From contig CAZQAA010000049.1 of assembly GCA_964591255.1 (NCBI GenBank), positions 1 to 5,627 of the forward strand: a stretch of 5,627 nt of DNA, written 5' to 3'. The number at the start of each line of letters is the position of its first letter. Position 1 is the first letter of the stretch. The DNA comes from CAZQAA01 sp964591255 (GTDB lineage: Bacteria > Desulfobacterota > DSM-4660 > Desulfatiglandales > Desulfatiglandaceae). This document shows positions 1 to 5,627 of this stretch, one piece after another. Position numbers and translations under genes: made by a program. Below the pieces are notes generated by a model. The model was given only the letters and a program-made list of their open reading frames with translations, was not told where the DNA came from and ran no database searches.

Positions 1-833
1 AAAAGGGTATACAGGGCAAAGTCCATGGCCCTGTGCATTGCTGGATCCGGGCATGGTGTAATTTTTCTCAGCTCTTGAAGCTCATATACATATCTCAATT
101 GTTCATTTGTAAATTGTACAGTTTGCCTGAGCTTGTCCATATCAAGCTCATTTCCACTCATATTCCCTAACTCCTTGTATGCGTTGATTATCTCGGTTTT
201 ATAATAATCAAATGCCCGTTGATTACTGTAGTAAGGGGCGTCAATAATGACATACGGAGCGCCGGTAAGCTTGGCCATGTACTGGAATAATAGATTACTC
301 GGATCACATGGTACAGAAGGCTTCAGGAAATAATCGGGAGCTGGCACGCTTCCCGCAAGATATGCACCAAGAAATCCCTTTTGCCCGGAACACAGGTGAG
401 CAGGAAACCCCTCTGCCTCCAGGATATCTATCTCCTCTTCACATCCCTCATTAAAGAGTGCCGCCATAAGGATGGTAATGGTTTCAATACATACGGGGAT
501 CATATTCATGGATATACACAGCTGAGGAGATGTTTCAAAAAAATGATATACCAATTTTTTCCCCTCATCCATCCCACTTAGGACAAAATCCAGATATTCT
601 CCGTATGCCTTGACAAAGGCCAGCACCACATTTCTGTTTTTGGGACGAAGTGCAGCATCCACTGTGTCGAGTTGCAGCATGCCTACCACCTTTTTGGTAT
701 AATCATCCGCCGAGGCCAGCAGGCCTTCTATATCTAGTTCTGCCAGGCTGAGGGCGCCTGAGTTTATGCCCGCCTCAATTACTCCGCAGGTAACCCTTAA
801 CCTTTCAAACCATTCACGGGGTATCTCTTTCAT
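1..833 (-). CDS. 2-hydroxyacyl-CoA dehydratase / benzoyl-CoA reductase family subunit (second subunit), 3' end beyond window
   Basis: Reading the minus strand from the ATG at 831-833 gives 277 codons with no stop before the window edge, so the C-terminus is missing (family members usually have about 370-450 residues). I assign it to the HgdB/BcrB-like superfamily from its layout: a helical N-terminus, a segment with Cys115 in VPVCIET, the stretch around HLCSGQKGFLGAYLAG (Cys148), then PSVPCDPSN (Cys176) followed by the domain boundary LTGAPYVIIDAPYY. In this family such cysteines bind an iron-sulfur cluster that passes low-potential electrons to a CoA thioester; which of these three are ligands is inference. 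AGGAGG at 842-847, 8 nt before the ATG, supports the start. It begins 2 nt after the stop of the other subunit, so the two are expected to be co-translated as a heterodimer. By order it corresponds to BcrB/BzdO, but a dehydratase beta-type subunit is equally possible. Confidence 0.88.
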   Translation of the reverse strand, partial: MKEIPREWFERLRVTCGVIEAGINSGALSLAELDIEGLLASADDYTKKVVGMLQLDTVDAALRPKNRNVVLAFVKAYGEYLDFVLSGMDEGKKLVYHFFETSPQLCISMNMIPVCIETITILMAALFNEGCEEEIDILEAEGFPAHLCSGQKGFLGAYLAGSVPAPDYFLKPSVPCDPSNLLFQYMAKLTGAPYVIIDAPYYSNQRAFDYYKTEIINAYKELGNMSGNELDMDKLRQTVQFTNEQLRYVYELQELRKITPCPDPAMHRAMDFALYTL

Positions 834-835
834 TT

Positions 836-1984
836 TTACTTCCTCCTTTCAAGTCTTTCAAGGAATGCCTGGATTCTGGTTTTAAGCCTTCCCCGGTCAG
901 AGGGCATGTATTCTCTTTCAAGAATAATTGTTGGTATGCCTTCTTCTTCCAGGAATTTTGATTCCATGGGAGATTCAGCTCCGTGATTGTCGCAGAAGGA
1001 TATACGCTGGAAAACAATACCATCCACATTGGCCTTTTTTGCTATGGTACGCGTTTCGTCCAGCCTCCTATCAAATTCTCCCTGCATGCGCGGGCATGGG
1101 TTATGCCAGTAGTAACGTCTTGCTATCGATTCCAGGGGATCGCCCGTATCTTCTACAGGGGTATCAAAGTGCCTGAATCCATAACAAAGGTTATCTGCAA
1201 CCACCAGACCTCCAGCTTCCTCTATGAGTTCCAACAGAAATGTGTCATCCATGAAACTCCCCGCTACCATGATGCGGGCCTTATGATTTGTTATTCCGGG
1301 ACGGGCCTTTATCTCGTCAAGGGCTTTTCGCATCAAATCGTTAAAAACCTTTTTTGGAGTGGTAAAGGCCGCAATAGCAAGTTTCATGGCCTCGGTACCG
1401 CTGACAGGAGGATTGTCTGCCTTCCTCAGGTCATAAAGTTCCAGCATCAGCTTCCGGGTTTCATTATGTATGTCTATTGCCTCTTTTAGTTTTTCCTTAT
1501 CAAGGGGCATAACTCCAAACGTGGAAGCAAGATTTTCACCAAATTTTTTTATGTCATCCAGATACCACTGGAACCGTTTTTCTGATATGGCATGAGGGAT
1601 TGTGATCATGTCCACGAACTTCGTATTAATCTTTTTGGCCCAGATGTCATAAGTCCTTCGCAGCTGTTCACATCCATTCAAAAAGCAAAATCCGTCTAAG
1701 AAATCATATTCTCCTTCAAAGCCTAATTGGAGAAGGCATCTTGCGTAAGTACAATTAAATCTATGCAGGTATACATCCGCCTTGTCTGTGGCGGTACAGC
1801 CTGTTGCCCCTGCCCGGTATGGCAACATACCCGCGGCATAAATGATTTCTTCAGGCGCATAGGTACACAAATACCCTATTATCCTTTTACCCGCTTTTTT
1901 CCATTCCTGGACATGAGGATTTTCCATCCTCACCGGGGTGTTCAGGAGTTCATCTAATGGTCCTAATTCTGCTAAGGCTTCCAT
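836..1984 (-). CDS. 2-hydroxyacyl-CoA dehydratase subunit D family protein (BcrC/BzdN/HgdB-like)
   Basis: This complete 382-residue cytoplasmic protein belongs to the family that holds a [4Fe-4S] cluster and, once reduced by an ATP-hydrolysing activator, dehydrates 2-hydroxyacyl-CoA or reduces benzoyl-CoA. Visible landmarks are GYLCTYAPEEIIYAAGMLP (37-55, Cys40), FNCTYARCLLQLG (76-88, Cys78 and Cys83), NGCEQLRRTYDIW (103-115, Cys105), the second-domain start RIMVAGSFMDD (237-247), EEAGGLVVADNLCYG, NPCPRMQGEFDRR (295-307), FQRISFCDNHGAE (325-337, Cys331), and the C-terminal LKTRIQAFLE. Cys78, Cys105 and Cys331 sit where I expect cluster ligands, though this rests on recollection of the family and not on an alignment. 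Length and first place in the pair fit BcrC/BzdN. The ATG at 1982-1984 has a full AAGGAGGT, and its first 13 bp overlap the MarR gene. Reductase versus dehydratase cannot be settled from sequence reading. Confidence 0.93.
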   Translation of the reverse strand: MEALAELGPLDELLNTPVRMENPHVQEWKKAGKRIIGYLCTYAPEEIIYAAGMLPYRAGATGCTATDKADVYLHRFNCTYARCLLQLGFEGEYDFLDGFCFLNGCEQLRRTYDIWAKKINTKFVDMITIPHAISEKRFQWYLDDIKKFGENLASTFGVMPLDKEKLKEAIDIHNETRKLMLELYDLRKADNPPVSGTEAMKLAIAAFTTPKKVFNDLMRKALDEIKARPGITNHKARIMVAGSFMDDTFLLELIEEAGGLVVADNLCYGFRHFDTPVEDTGDPLESIARRYYWHNPCPRMQGEFDRRLDETRTIAKKANVDGIVFQRISFCDNHGAESPMESKFLEEEGIPTIILEREYMPSDRGRLKTRIQAFLERLERRK

Positions 1985-2505
1985 ATTTTACCTCCTTGTC
2001 TGTAAATGTTGTGCCGGTTTTTTTGCCTGGCCGCAGAGAACAATGTTTCTGTTGCCTTTAATTCAGTTTTGTGCATTTCCTGGGATTTTTTTTCAAGCTT
2101 TCCTAATACGTTTAACAGCGTTTCGTGCTCTTCTCTTGAGAGGACCGACAGGAATTCTCCATTCACCGTTTCATAGGCCTTCCACAACCCATCTTTCAAC
2201 GTCTTTGCCTTTTCGGTAAGTTTAACAATAATAGACCTGCGGTCTTTTGAATTTAATTCCCTCTTTAGCAACCCCTTTTTTTCCAGCCGATCCAGAATGC
2301 CCGTGAGCGTTGAGGAATTAAGGGCCAACTTTGCCGAAAGCTCATTGGGTGAAGCCCCATCCTTTTCGTAAAGGGCGAGCAGGATGAAAAGTTGGGAGAC
2401 CGTCAGCTTGTAGGCCTTTATATGAGGCCCATAGCACCTCAACATCTTCCTAAACGTCTTCCCTGTTATGTAGCAAAGGCAGTCAGAAAGAGTCATATTT
2501 GCCAT
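1972..2505 (-). CDS. MarR-family transcriptional regulator
   Basis: This is a 177-residue DNA-binding regulator, probably a dimer that is released from DNA by a small ligand. The winged-helix core is clear: LTVSQLFILLALYEKDGASPNELSAKLAL (34-62), the recognition helix around SSTLTGILDRLEKKGLL (64-80), and the wing with SKDRRSIIVKLTEKA (86-100), where Asp88 and Arg89-Arg90 are the hallmark wing residues. Helices on both sides (about 5-30 and 102-145) would form the dimer interface. It is longer than the usual 140-150 residues because of a basic tail (about 146-177), whose last codons run into the dehydratase gene. The ATG at 2503-2505 has AAGGAG 9 nt upstream. Being first in an operon with the two dehydratase-type subunits suggests it controls them. 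BadR, the MarR-type regulator of anaerobic benzoate degradation in Rhodopseudomonas palustris, is a functional precedent, not proof. Its effector, and whether it activates or represses, are unknown. Confidence 0.93.
   Translation of the reverse strand: MANMTLSDCLCYITGKTFRKMLRCYGPHIKAYKLTVSQLFILLALYEKDGASPNELSAKLALNSSTLTGILDRLEKKGLLKRELNSKDRRSIIVKLTEKAKTLKDGLWKAYETVNGEFLSVLSREEHETLLNVLGKLEKKSQEMHKTELKATETLFSAARQKNRHNIYRQGGKIWKP
1990..1997 (-). promoter_or_regulatory. Ribosome binding site of the dehydratase subunit, inside the MarR coding region
   Basis: AAGGAGGT lies 5 nt before the ATG at 1984 and is a full match to the anti-Shine-Dalgarno sequence. It is read within MarR as part of the codons for its last residues (Gln-Gly-Gly-Lys). 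With the 13-bp gene overlap it points to translational coupling, with strong independent initiation of the enzyme subunit. Confidence 0.75.
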
Positions 2506-2530
2506 AGGTGTTTACTCCTTGTCTGATTAT

Positions 2531-2547
2531 TTAAGATATTATTTTAA
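2531..2547. promoter_or_regulatory. Operator-like inverted repeat upstream of the MarR gene
   Basis: TTAAGATATTATTTTAA is a 17-bp inverted repeat in which 7 of 8 base pairs match around a single central base. It covers the candidate -10 box and the probable start of transcription, 26 bp upstream of the MarR start codon. This is the expected place for autoregulation by a MarR protein. That MarR binds here is inference. Confidence 0.42.
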
Positions 2548-2568
2548 TGTGGATCCCTCAGGTTACAA
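2541..2568 (-). promoter_or_regulatory. Candidate promoter for the MarR-dehydratase operon
   Basis: On the minus strand TTGTAA (2568-2563, 4 of 6 to consensus) is followed after 16 nt by TAAAAT (2546-2541, 5 of 6). The site lies in the 76-bp gap between the outer-membrane gene and MarR and would give a leader of about 30 nt. No terminator is visible between the two genes, so read-through from the upstream promoter is also possible. Confidence 0.35.
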
Positions 2569-2581
2569 ACGTACGGTCTAA

Positions 2582-3553
2582 TTAAAAGGAGTATATAAAC
2601 ATGAACCATGCATTGGCTCCTTCTGTCCTGTTCTTTGCTGCCATCTCCCATTGACTCCTTAGGGATAAAAACCAGTTTTTTTTATGATACCAGATACCCG
2701 GGCCGACAGAAAAAACCTGCCCTTTGCACCCCTCATCAGTTTTTAAACGCTGCCGGATTCCTGATGGTACAGTATTGTCCAGGTCGTAATCATCATCCGT
2801 AGTCTGTTTATAGTAATAACCTGTTAGGCCTATTCTCAGGTTATCATTGATGGCATATGAGGTGGTATAATCAAGATGGAATTCTTGGCCCGGATCCCGG
2901 TCCACATTGATTCCATATATTGTAGGGCAGTCATCCTGTGTGGTGTTAATAGAATACATGAGCTTGGATGATATATCCCAGCGTTTAGTCAAAAAAAGGG
3001 TAAAGGAGACGATTGGTTCAAATGTCCAGTAATTATGTCGGATATAGGCAAGGTTATCGTCATCCTGGCCGCCGGTGGGGATAAAGACATCTGCGGTGAA
3101 AAACCAGTGAAACCTGTTATTAAAGAGATGATAGCCAATGATACACGGCGTATAGATGATACACGGGATGCCGTCATCTTTATAATGGCGTTTGTTTTTC
3201 GGCCCCACGGGTACGTTGAAGCGCACATCTGCATCAACATAGGGGATAAACACCTGGGTGGCACAGGTTCCTCCCAGAAATTTTTTATCAGTGACCCAGA
3301 CAAACCTTAGAATATCCGCCCATACAGTGGATTCATCAAATGCATCAATCTTGTGGGCGCCATTGTCCATCATCTGATTTGCCTTGTAAAACAGAGTATA
3401 ATTTTTAAAATAGAAGCCAGGTGGAGGCACCATGCCACATAAAAACCCTTCTGCACCATTAGCATAGGGGGTACCACCTCCGGCCCTTGCCCCTCTTTCG
3501 CCCATACCTAACAGTACTACTATTAATAACCCAGCTAATATTCCCCTCCGCAT
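2582..3553 (-). CDS. Outer-membrane beta-barrel protein, 'MetA-pathway of phenol degradation' / SphA-like family
   Basis: This is a complete 323-residue exported protein. It has a Sec signal peptide: MRR, a hydrophobic stretch GILAGLLIVVLLGMG (4-18), and a likely signal peptidase I site after ARA at residue 24. The mature start ANGAEGFLCGMVPPPGFYFKN is typical of the family named for phenol-degradation gene neighbourhoods (PF13557-like). The rest alternates aromatic and polar residues as in beta-strands (for example FHWFFTADVFIP, WTFEPIVSFTLFL, LRIGLTGYYYKQ) and ends in YSF; a C-terminal Phe is the usual signal for outer-membrane insertion. These proteins are thought to be outer-membrane channels for hydrophobic or aromatic compounds, but few have been tested. 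The ATG at 3551-3553 has AGGAGG 8 nt upstream. A good promoter lies just ahead, and the MarR gene follows 76 nt downstream. Six cysteines in the protein are unusual for an outer-membrane barrel. Confidence 0.87.
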   Translation of the reverse strand: MRRGILAGLLIVVLLGMGERGARAGGGTPYANGAEGFLCGMVPPPGFYFKNYTLFYKANQMMDNGAHKIDAFDESTVWADILRFVWVTDKKFLGGTCATQVFIPYVDADVRFNVPVGPKNKRHYKDDGIPCIIYTPCIIGYHLFNNRFHWFFTADVFIPTGGQDDDNLAYIRHNYWTFEPIVSFTLFLTKRWDISSKLMYSINTTQDDCPTIYGINVDRDPGQEFHLDYTTSYAINDNLRIGLTGYYYKQTTDDDYDLDNTVPSGIRQRLKTDEGCKGQVFSVGPGIWYHKKNWFLSLRSQWEMAAKNRTEGANAWFMFIYSF

Positions 3554-3577
3554 ATTTTATGCCTCCTGCTGAATAGT

Positions 3578-3593
3578 TTGATATATTTATCAA
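3578..3593. promoter_or_regulatory. Operator-like inverted repeat over the -10 region (outer-membrane gene)
   Basis: TTGATATATTTATCAA has perfect 6-bp arms (TTGATA/TATCAA) around a 4-bp centre. Size, AT-richness and position over the probable -10 fit a MarR-type operator, and a MarR gene lies about 1 kb downstream. Binding is inference; AT-rich DNA produces some repeats by chance. Confidence 0.4.
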
Positions 3594-3612
3594 TATAATT
3601 ATTTGTTGTCAA
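3584..3612 (-). promoter_or_regulatory. Candidate sigma-70 promoter for the outer-membrane protein gene
   Basis: On the minus strand there is a perfect -35 hexamer TTGACA (3612-3607). The -10 is less clear: GATAAA (3591-3586) lies 15 nt away and TAAATA (3589-3584) 17 nt away, both in a very AT-rich run. Initiation near 3575-3580 would leave a leader of about 25 nt with the ribosome binding site at 3562-3567. This is the strongest promoter-like site in the window and suggests a new transcription unit begins here, separate from the hydrolase. Confidence 0.5.
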
Positions 3613-3614
3613 CA
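3604..3614. repeat. Inverted repeat over the -35 box
   Basis: TGTTGTCAACA is a perfect 11-bp inverted repeat with 5-bp arms and one central base. It contains the TTGACA hexamer on the minus strand. It could be a regulator half of a two-site operator with the repeat at 3578-3593, whose centre is about 23-24 bp away, or simply a consequence of the -35 sequence. Confidence 0.35.
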
Positions 3615-3645
3615 GAAAAAATTTGTATACGTATTTTTTTTATAT

Positions 3646-3666
3646 AATTTACACGCATGTGAAATT
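3646..3666. repeat. Imperfect stem-loop behind the hydrolase gene
   Basis: AATTT-CAC, loop GCAT, then GTG-AAATT form an 8-bp stem with one bulged base (A3651). A T-run follows at 3667-3670 on the plus strand, so a terminator reading would apply to plus-strand transcripts, where no gene exists. On the minus strand it is followed by A's, so it is not a standard terminator for the hydrolase mRNA. The rest of the 3554-3745 gap holds only the promoter and repeats listed separately; I see no gene in it. Confidence 0.3.
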
Positions 3667-3745
3667 TTTTATGCAGATGATGAATGGTCGTATCTGGAAA
3701 TTGATCGTGGGATTGGGAAGGATGACTGTTGCATGTTAAACTGGT

Positions 3746-4717
3746 TCACCGGCATGTAAACACCACGCCGGATTTTGTTGTTTTTTGGACTATAAGATTT
3801 TCTTCTTCAAGATACCTAAGATATGCAAGCGAGAGGGTAAGAATAAAGAAATAGCTTAAGCTTAGACCTGAATCGTATGACCGAAAACCCTGGTCGCAAA
3901 CCTGGGAAAGAGTCAATGGCCCTTTTTTGAGCAGGCGGAGTACATCTTCTATCTTGTGCCGGATAAAGCCTGTCACATCATCTATCCGCCGGCCTGGATC
4001 ATGTATTGGTTTACCATGGGAAGGAAGTATCATGCTGATCTCCATGCCTTTTACCTTTTCCAGGGTTTTTAAATAGTCCTTAAGGGGATTGTACTTTATG
4101 GTATGAGGATATATTCCCACATGAGGAAACTCATCCCGCAGGATAAAGTCACCCCCAAAAAGGATCCTCTTTTTGGGAAGCAGAAATGATATATGGCCGG
4201 GAGTGTGGCCCGGAGTGGACACTACCTCGAGTTGTCCTGTGGCTGTCTCAATTTTTTCGCCATCAGAGATGAAATGGATCCTGTCGGGGCCGATCAAGAG
4301 TTGCTTGTATGAGGCTAATTCTTTTTTCAGATAATCAATGGTGGTCTGGGGCACACCGAAAGAACCGAAAAACTCTCCCATCTTTTCAGGATATTCGTGC
4401 AGGTAAGCCTTTAGGAAGTCAAGAATCTCTTTGTCTTCTTTTGTCATGTAAATAGATGCTGCCGATAGATCCTTAAGACGGGTGGCGAGCCCGCAGTGGT
4501 CCAGATGATAATGGGTTATGTAAATGTCCCTTATATCCTGTGGGTTACAGCCGATTCTACTGAATGCCTCTCCCATGGAGCTGAATGCCTCGTCGGTATT
4601 AAGCCCGGCGTCCAACAGAATGTAGCCGTCTCTTCGTTTGATTAGATAAACGGTTACATCCTGCAGATAAGATTTGTTACCTAAGGGGAGTTTAACTGGT
4701 GTCCATATCCTGGTCAT
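3746..4717 (-). CDS. MBL-fold metallo-hydrolase with C-terminal helical (LACTB2-like) domain
   Basis: This complete 323-residue protein has no signal peptide, so it is probably cytoplasmic. It carries a full set of dinuclear-metal ligands: THYHLDH (His69, His71, Asp73, His74), TPGHTPGH (His171), GGD (Asp190) and PSHG (His234). This is the glyoxalase II/RNase Z-type pattern, so it should be an active hydrolase. The N-terminal strands LQDVTVYLIKRRDGYILLDAGLN (18-40) are typical of the fold. Residues about 245-323 form a helical segment ending in YLRYLEEENLIV, resembling the winged-helix tail of LACTB2-like proteins. A thioester or other ester is a plausible substrate, but nothing here fixes it. 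The ATG at 4715-4717 has GGAGGT 5 nt upstream. It starts 21 nt after the TolC-like gene stop, so co-transcription is likely. It is separated from the outer-membrane gene by 192 bp. Confidence 0.92.
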   Translation of the reverse strand: MTRIWTPVKLPLGNKSYLQDVTVYLIKRRDGYILLDAGLNTDEAFSSMGEAFSRIGCNPQDIRDIYITHYHLDHCGLATRLKDLSAASIYMTKEDKEILDFLKAYLHEYPEKMGEFFGSFGVPQTTIDYLKKELASYKQLLIGPDRIHFISDGEKIETATGQLEVVSTPGHTPGHISFLLPKKRILFGGDFILRDEFPHVGIYPHTIKYNPLKDYLKTLEKVKGMEISMILPSHGKPIHDPGRRIDDVTGFIRHKIEDVLRLLKKGPLTLSQVCDQGFRSYDSGLSLSYFFILTLSLAYLRYLEEENLIVQKTTKSGVVFTCR

Positions 4718-4738
4718 TAAATACCTCCCGGACCGATA

Positions 4739-5627
4739 TCAAAACGGATCTATCTTCTTGCCGACCGCTCTTTCCAGGTCTGCAAGAGAAATATGGTATC
4801 CGTATACGGCACTGTAATAATTCATTTCCGCTTCTGTGAGGAATGTCCTTGCATCCAGTACATCCGTGGAAACGGCCATCTGTTCCCTGTATTGGAGATT
4901 GGTGAGCCTGTAGTTTTCCTTCGCCTGCTGGAGCGCAACCCTGGCGGTTTCTATGTTTTCCCGGGCTACGTTGACCCTGAGCCATGCCTGTTTGATCTGC
5001 AAACTGATTTCATTATCAACGCTCTTGAGCCGATATCTGATAGCATCTCTTTCGTGGATCGATTTTTGGGTTTCATAAGACACCTTGCCCCATTCAAAGG
5101 GGATCCATCTGGCCTCAATTCCAATGATTGCATTATATGAGTTTTGAAAATCATTATCTCCTGCAGCAAGGTCGTCTCCATGACGTTCATAGCGTCCCAC
5201 AAGGGCAACCGTGGGGTAATAACCACTTTTTGCAAGCCGTATCGCCAATTCAGCCTGTTGGAGCCGCAGGGCTAAAGCCTTACGTTCTGGCCGGGTAATT
5301 CTGCCCATATCTATAAGCCTTTTAAGGTTACAGGAACAAGAAGGTATCTCTTGTATGTCTTCCAGTTTCAGGGGGGTTGTCACGGCTTGATCAAGCAGGA
5401 CGTTAAGGGCCGCCTTGGCTGTTTTCAGCATGCTGGCTGAACGTACTTCTTCCTGATGGGCTGCAGCCAGGGCCACTTGAGAGCGGAGCAAGTCATTATA
5501 CGGAATGAGCCCGTGCCTGTAAAACCCTTTGGCATCCTTTACATGGGATGTAAGCTGACAAACTGCCTCGTGTGCCACTTCCAGGGAACGTTTTGCAAGG
5601 AGCACATTTAAATATGAATATTTCACG
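4739..5627 (-). CDS. TolC-family outer-membrane efflux protein, 5' end beyond window
   Basis: About 295 C-terminal residues are visible, and the frame stays open to the right edge. Family members have about 420-480 residues, so roughly the first third, with the signal peptide, is missing; the GTG at 5624-5626 is only an internal Val codon. These proteins form trimeric channel-tunnels that connect inner-membrane pumps or type I secretion systems to the outside. The visible part holds the end of the first outer-membrane-efflux repeat (long helices with FYRHGLIPYNDLLRSQVALA at 35-54 of the visible part), the second strand region SGYYPTVALVGRYERHG (134-150) and WIPFEWGK (174-181), and the second long helical pair with ENIETARVALQQAKENYRL (223-241), REQMAVSTDVLDA and NYYSAVYGYHISLADLERAVGK. 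The near-heptad hydrophobic spacing fits the coiled-coil tunnel. No pump or adaptor is visible; they may lie to the right. The stop is 21 nt before the hydrolase start. Confidence 0.93.
   Translation of the reverse strand, partial: VKYSYLNVLLAKRSLEVAHEAVCQLTSHVKDAKGFYRHGLIPYNDLLRSQVALAAAHQEEVRSASMLKTAKAALNVLLDQAVTTPLKLEDIQEIPSCSCNLKRLIDMGRITRPERKALALRLQQAELAIRLAKSGYYPTVALVGRYERHGDDLAAGDNDFQNSYNAIIGIEARWIPFEWGKVSYETQKSIHERDAIRYRLKSVDNEISLQIKQAWLRVNVARENIETARVALQQAKENYRLTNLQYREQMAVSTDVLDARTFLTEAEMNYYSAVYGYHISLADLERAVGKKIDPF

Noticed and set aside
381..581. Plus-strand open frame of 66 codons
   Set aside because: It is antisense to the partial second subunit, whose frame is continuous and family-like throughout; the plus frame has no recognisable content.
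983..1489. Plus-strand open frame of 168 codons
   Set aside because: It lies opposite the well-supported dehydratase subunit, has no ribosome binding site I can see, and its translation resembles no family.
2548..2581. Terminator after the outer-membrane protein gene
   Set aside because: CCTGAGG and GGATCC are only short palindromes; no stable stem followed by a U-run occurs on the minus strand.
3615..3645. A-rich and T-rich runs flanking TACGTATAC as a terminator or origin-like element
   Set aside because: The possible stem is only A-T pairs around a short palindrome with no G-C core, and no repeated boxes are present.
4692..4985. Minus-strand open frame bridging the efflux and hydrolase genes
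   Set aside because: It overlaps both genes in another frame and its translation is low-complexity shadow sequence, while both real genes have proper ends and a ribosome binding site between them.
5624..5626. GTG as a start codon for the TolC-family gene
   Set aside because: The protein starting there would lack the signal peptide and the first part of the channel repeat; the frame simply continues off the window.
1..5627. Insertion sequences, CRISPR arrays, tRNA or rRNA genes
   Set aside because: No transposase-like frame, direct-repeat array or RNA-gene structure could be recognised; coding genes fill almost the entire window.

Overview
The window looks like part of a Gram-negative anaerobe's chromosome. 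An outer-membrane efflux protein and a second beta-barrel protein indicate a Gram-negative envelope. Two subunits of the oxygen-sensitive 2-hydroxyacyl-CoA dehydratase/benzoyl-CoA reductase family indicate anaerobic acyl-CoA chemistry. Moderate base composition and the gene mix would suit a sulfate-reducing or syntrophic Desulfobacterota member, but that placement is inference.

All six genes lie on the minus strand, so transcription runs from the right end to the left. From right to left they are: the C-terminal part of a TolC-family outer-membrane factor (5627-4739, 5' end off the window); a complete metallo-beta-lactamase-fold hydrolase with a helical, winged-helix-like C-terminus (4717-3746), 21 nt behind it; a 192-bp gene-free stretch with the best promoter in the window; an outer-membrane protein of the 'MetA-pathway of phenol degradation' type (3553-2582); a 76-bp gap with a second promoter/operator candidate; a MarR-family regulator (2505-1972); a 382-residue BcrC/BzdN/HgdB-like subunit (1984-836) that overlaps the regulator by 13 bp; and a second subunit of the same superfamily (833 to beyond base 1), which starts 2 nt after the previous stop.

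The three left-most genes form a tight, probably translationally coupled operon: regulator, then two catalytic subunits. The outer-membrane gene just upstream may be co-transcribed with them or share their regulator. Each of the two gaps holds an AT-rich inverted repeat on a candidate promoter, as expected for MarR-type operators. The subunit order (about 380 residues, then a second family member) matches the start of bcrCBAD/bzdNOPQ-type operons, and BadR, a MarR protein, controls anaerobic benzoate genes in Rhodopseudomonas. The working model is a ligand-controlled module for taking up and reductively activating, or dehydrating, an aromatic or other CoA-thioester substrate. The substrate cannot be read from this sequence, and the ATP-dependent activator subunit(s) that would complete the enzyme must lie outside the window. 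The TolC and hydrolase genes look like a separate unit.
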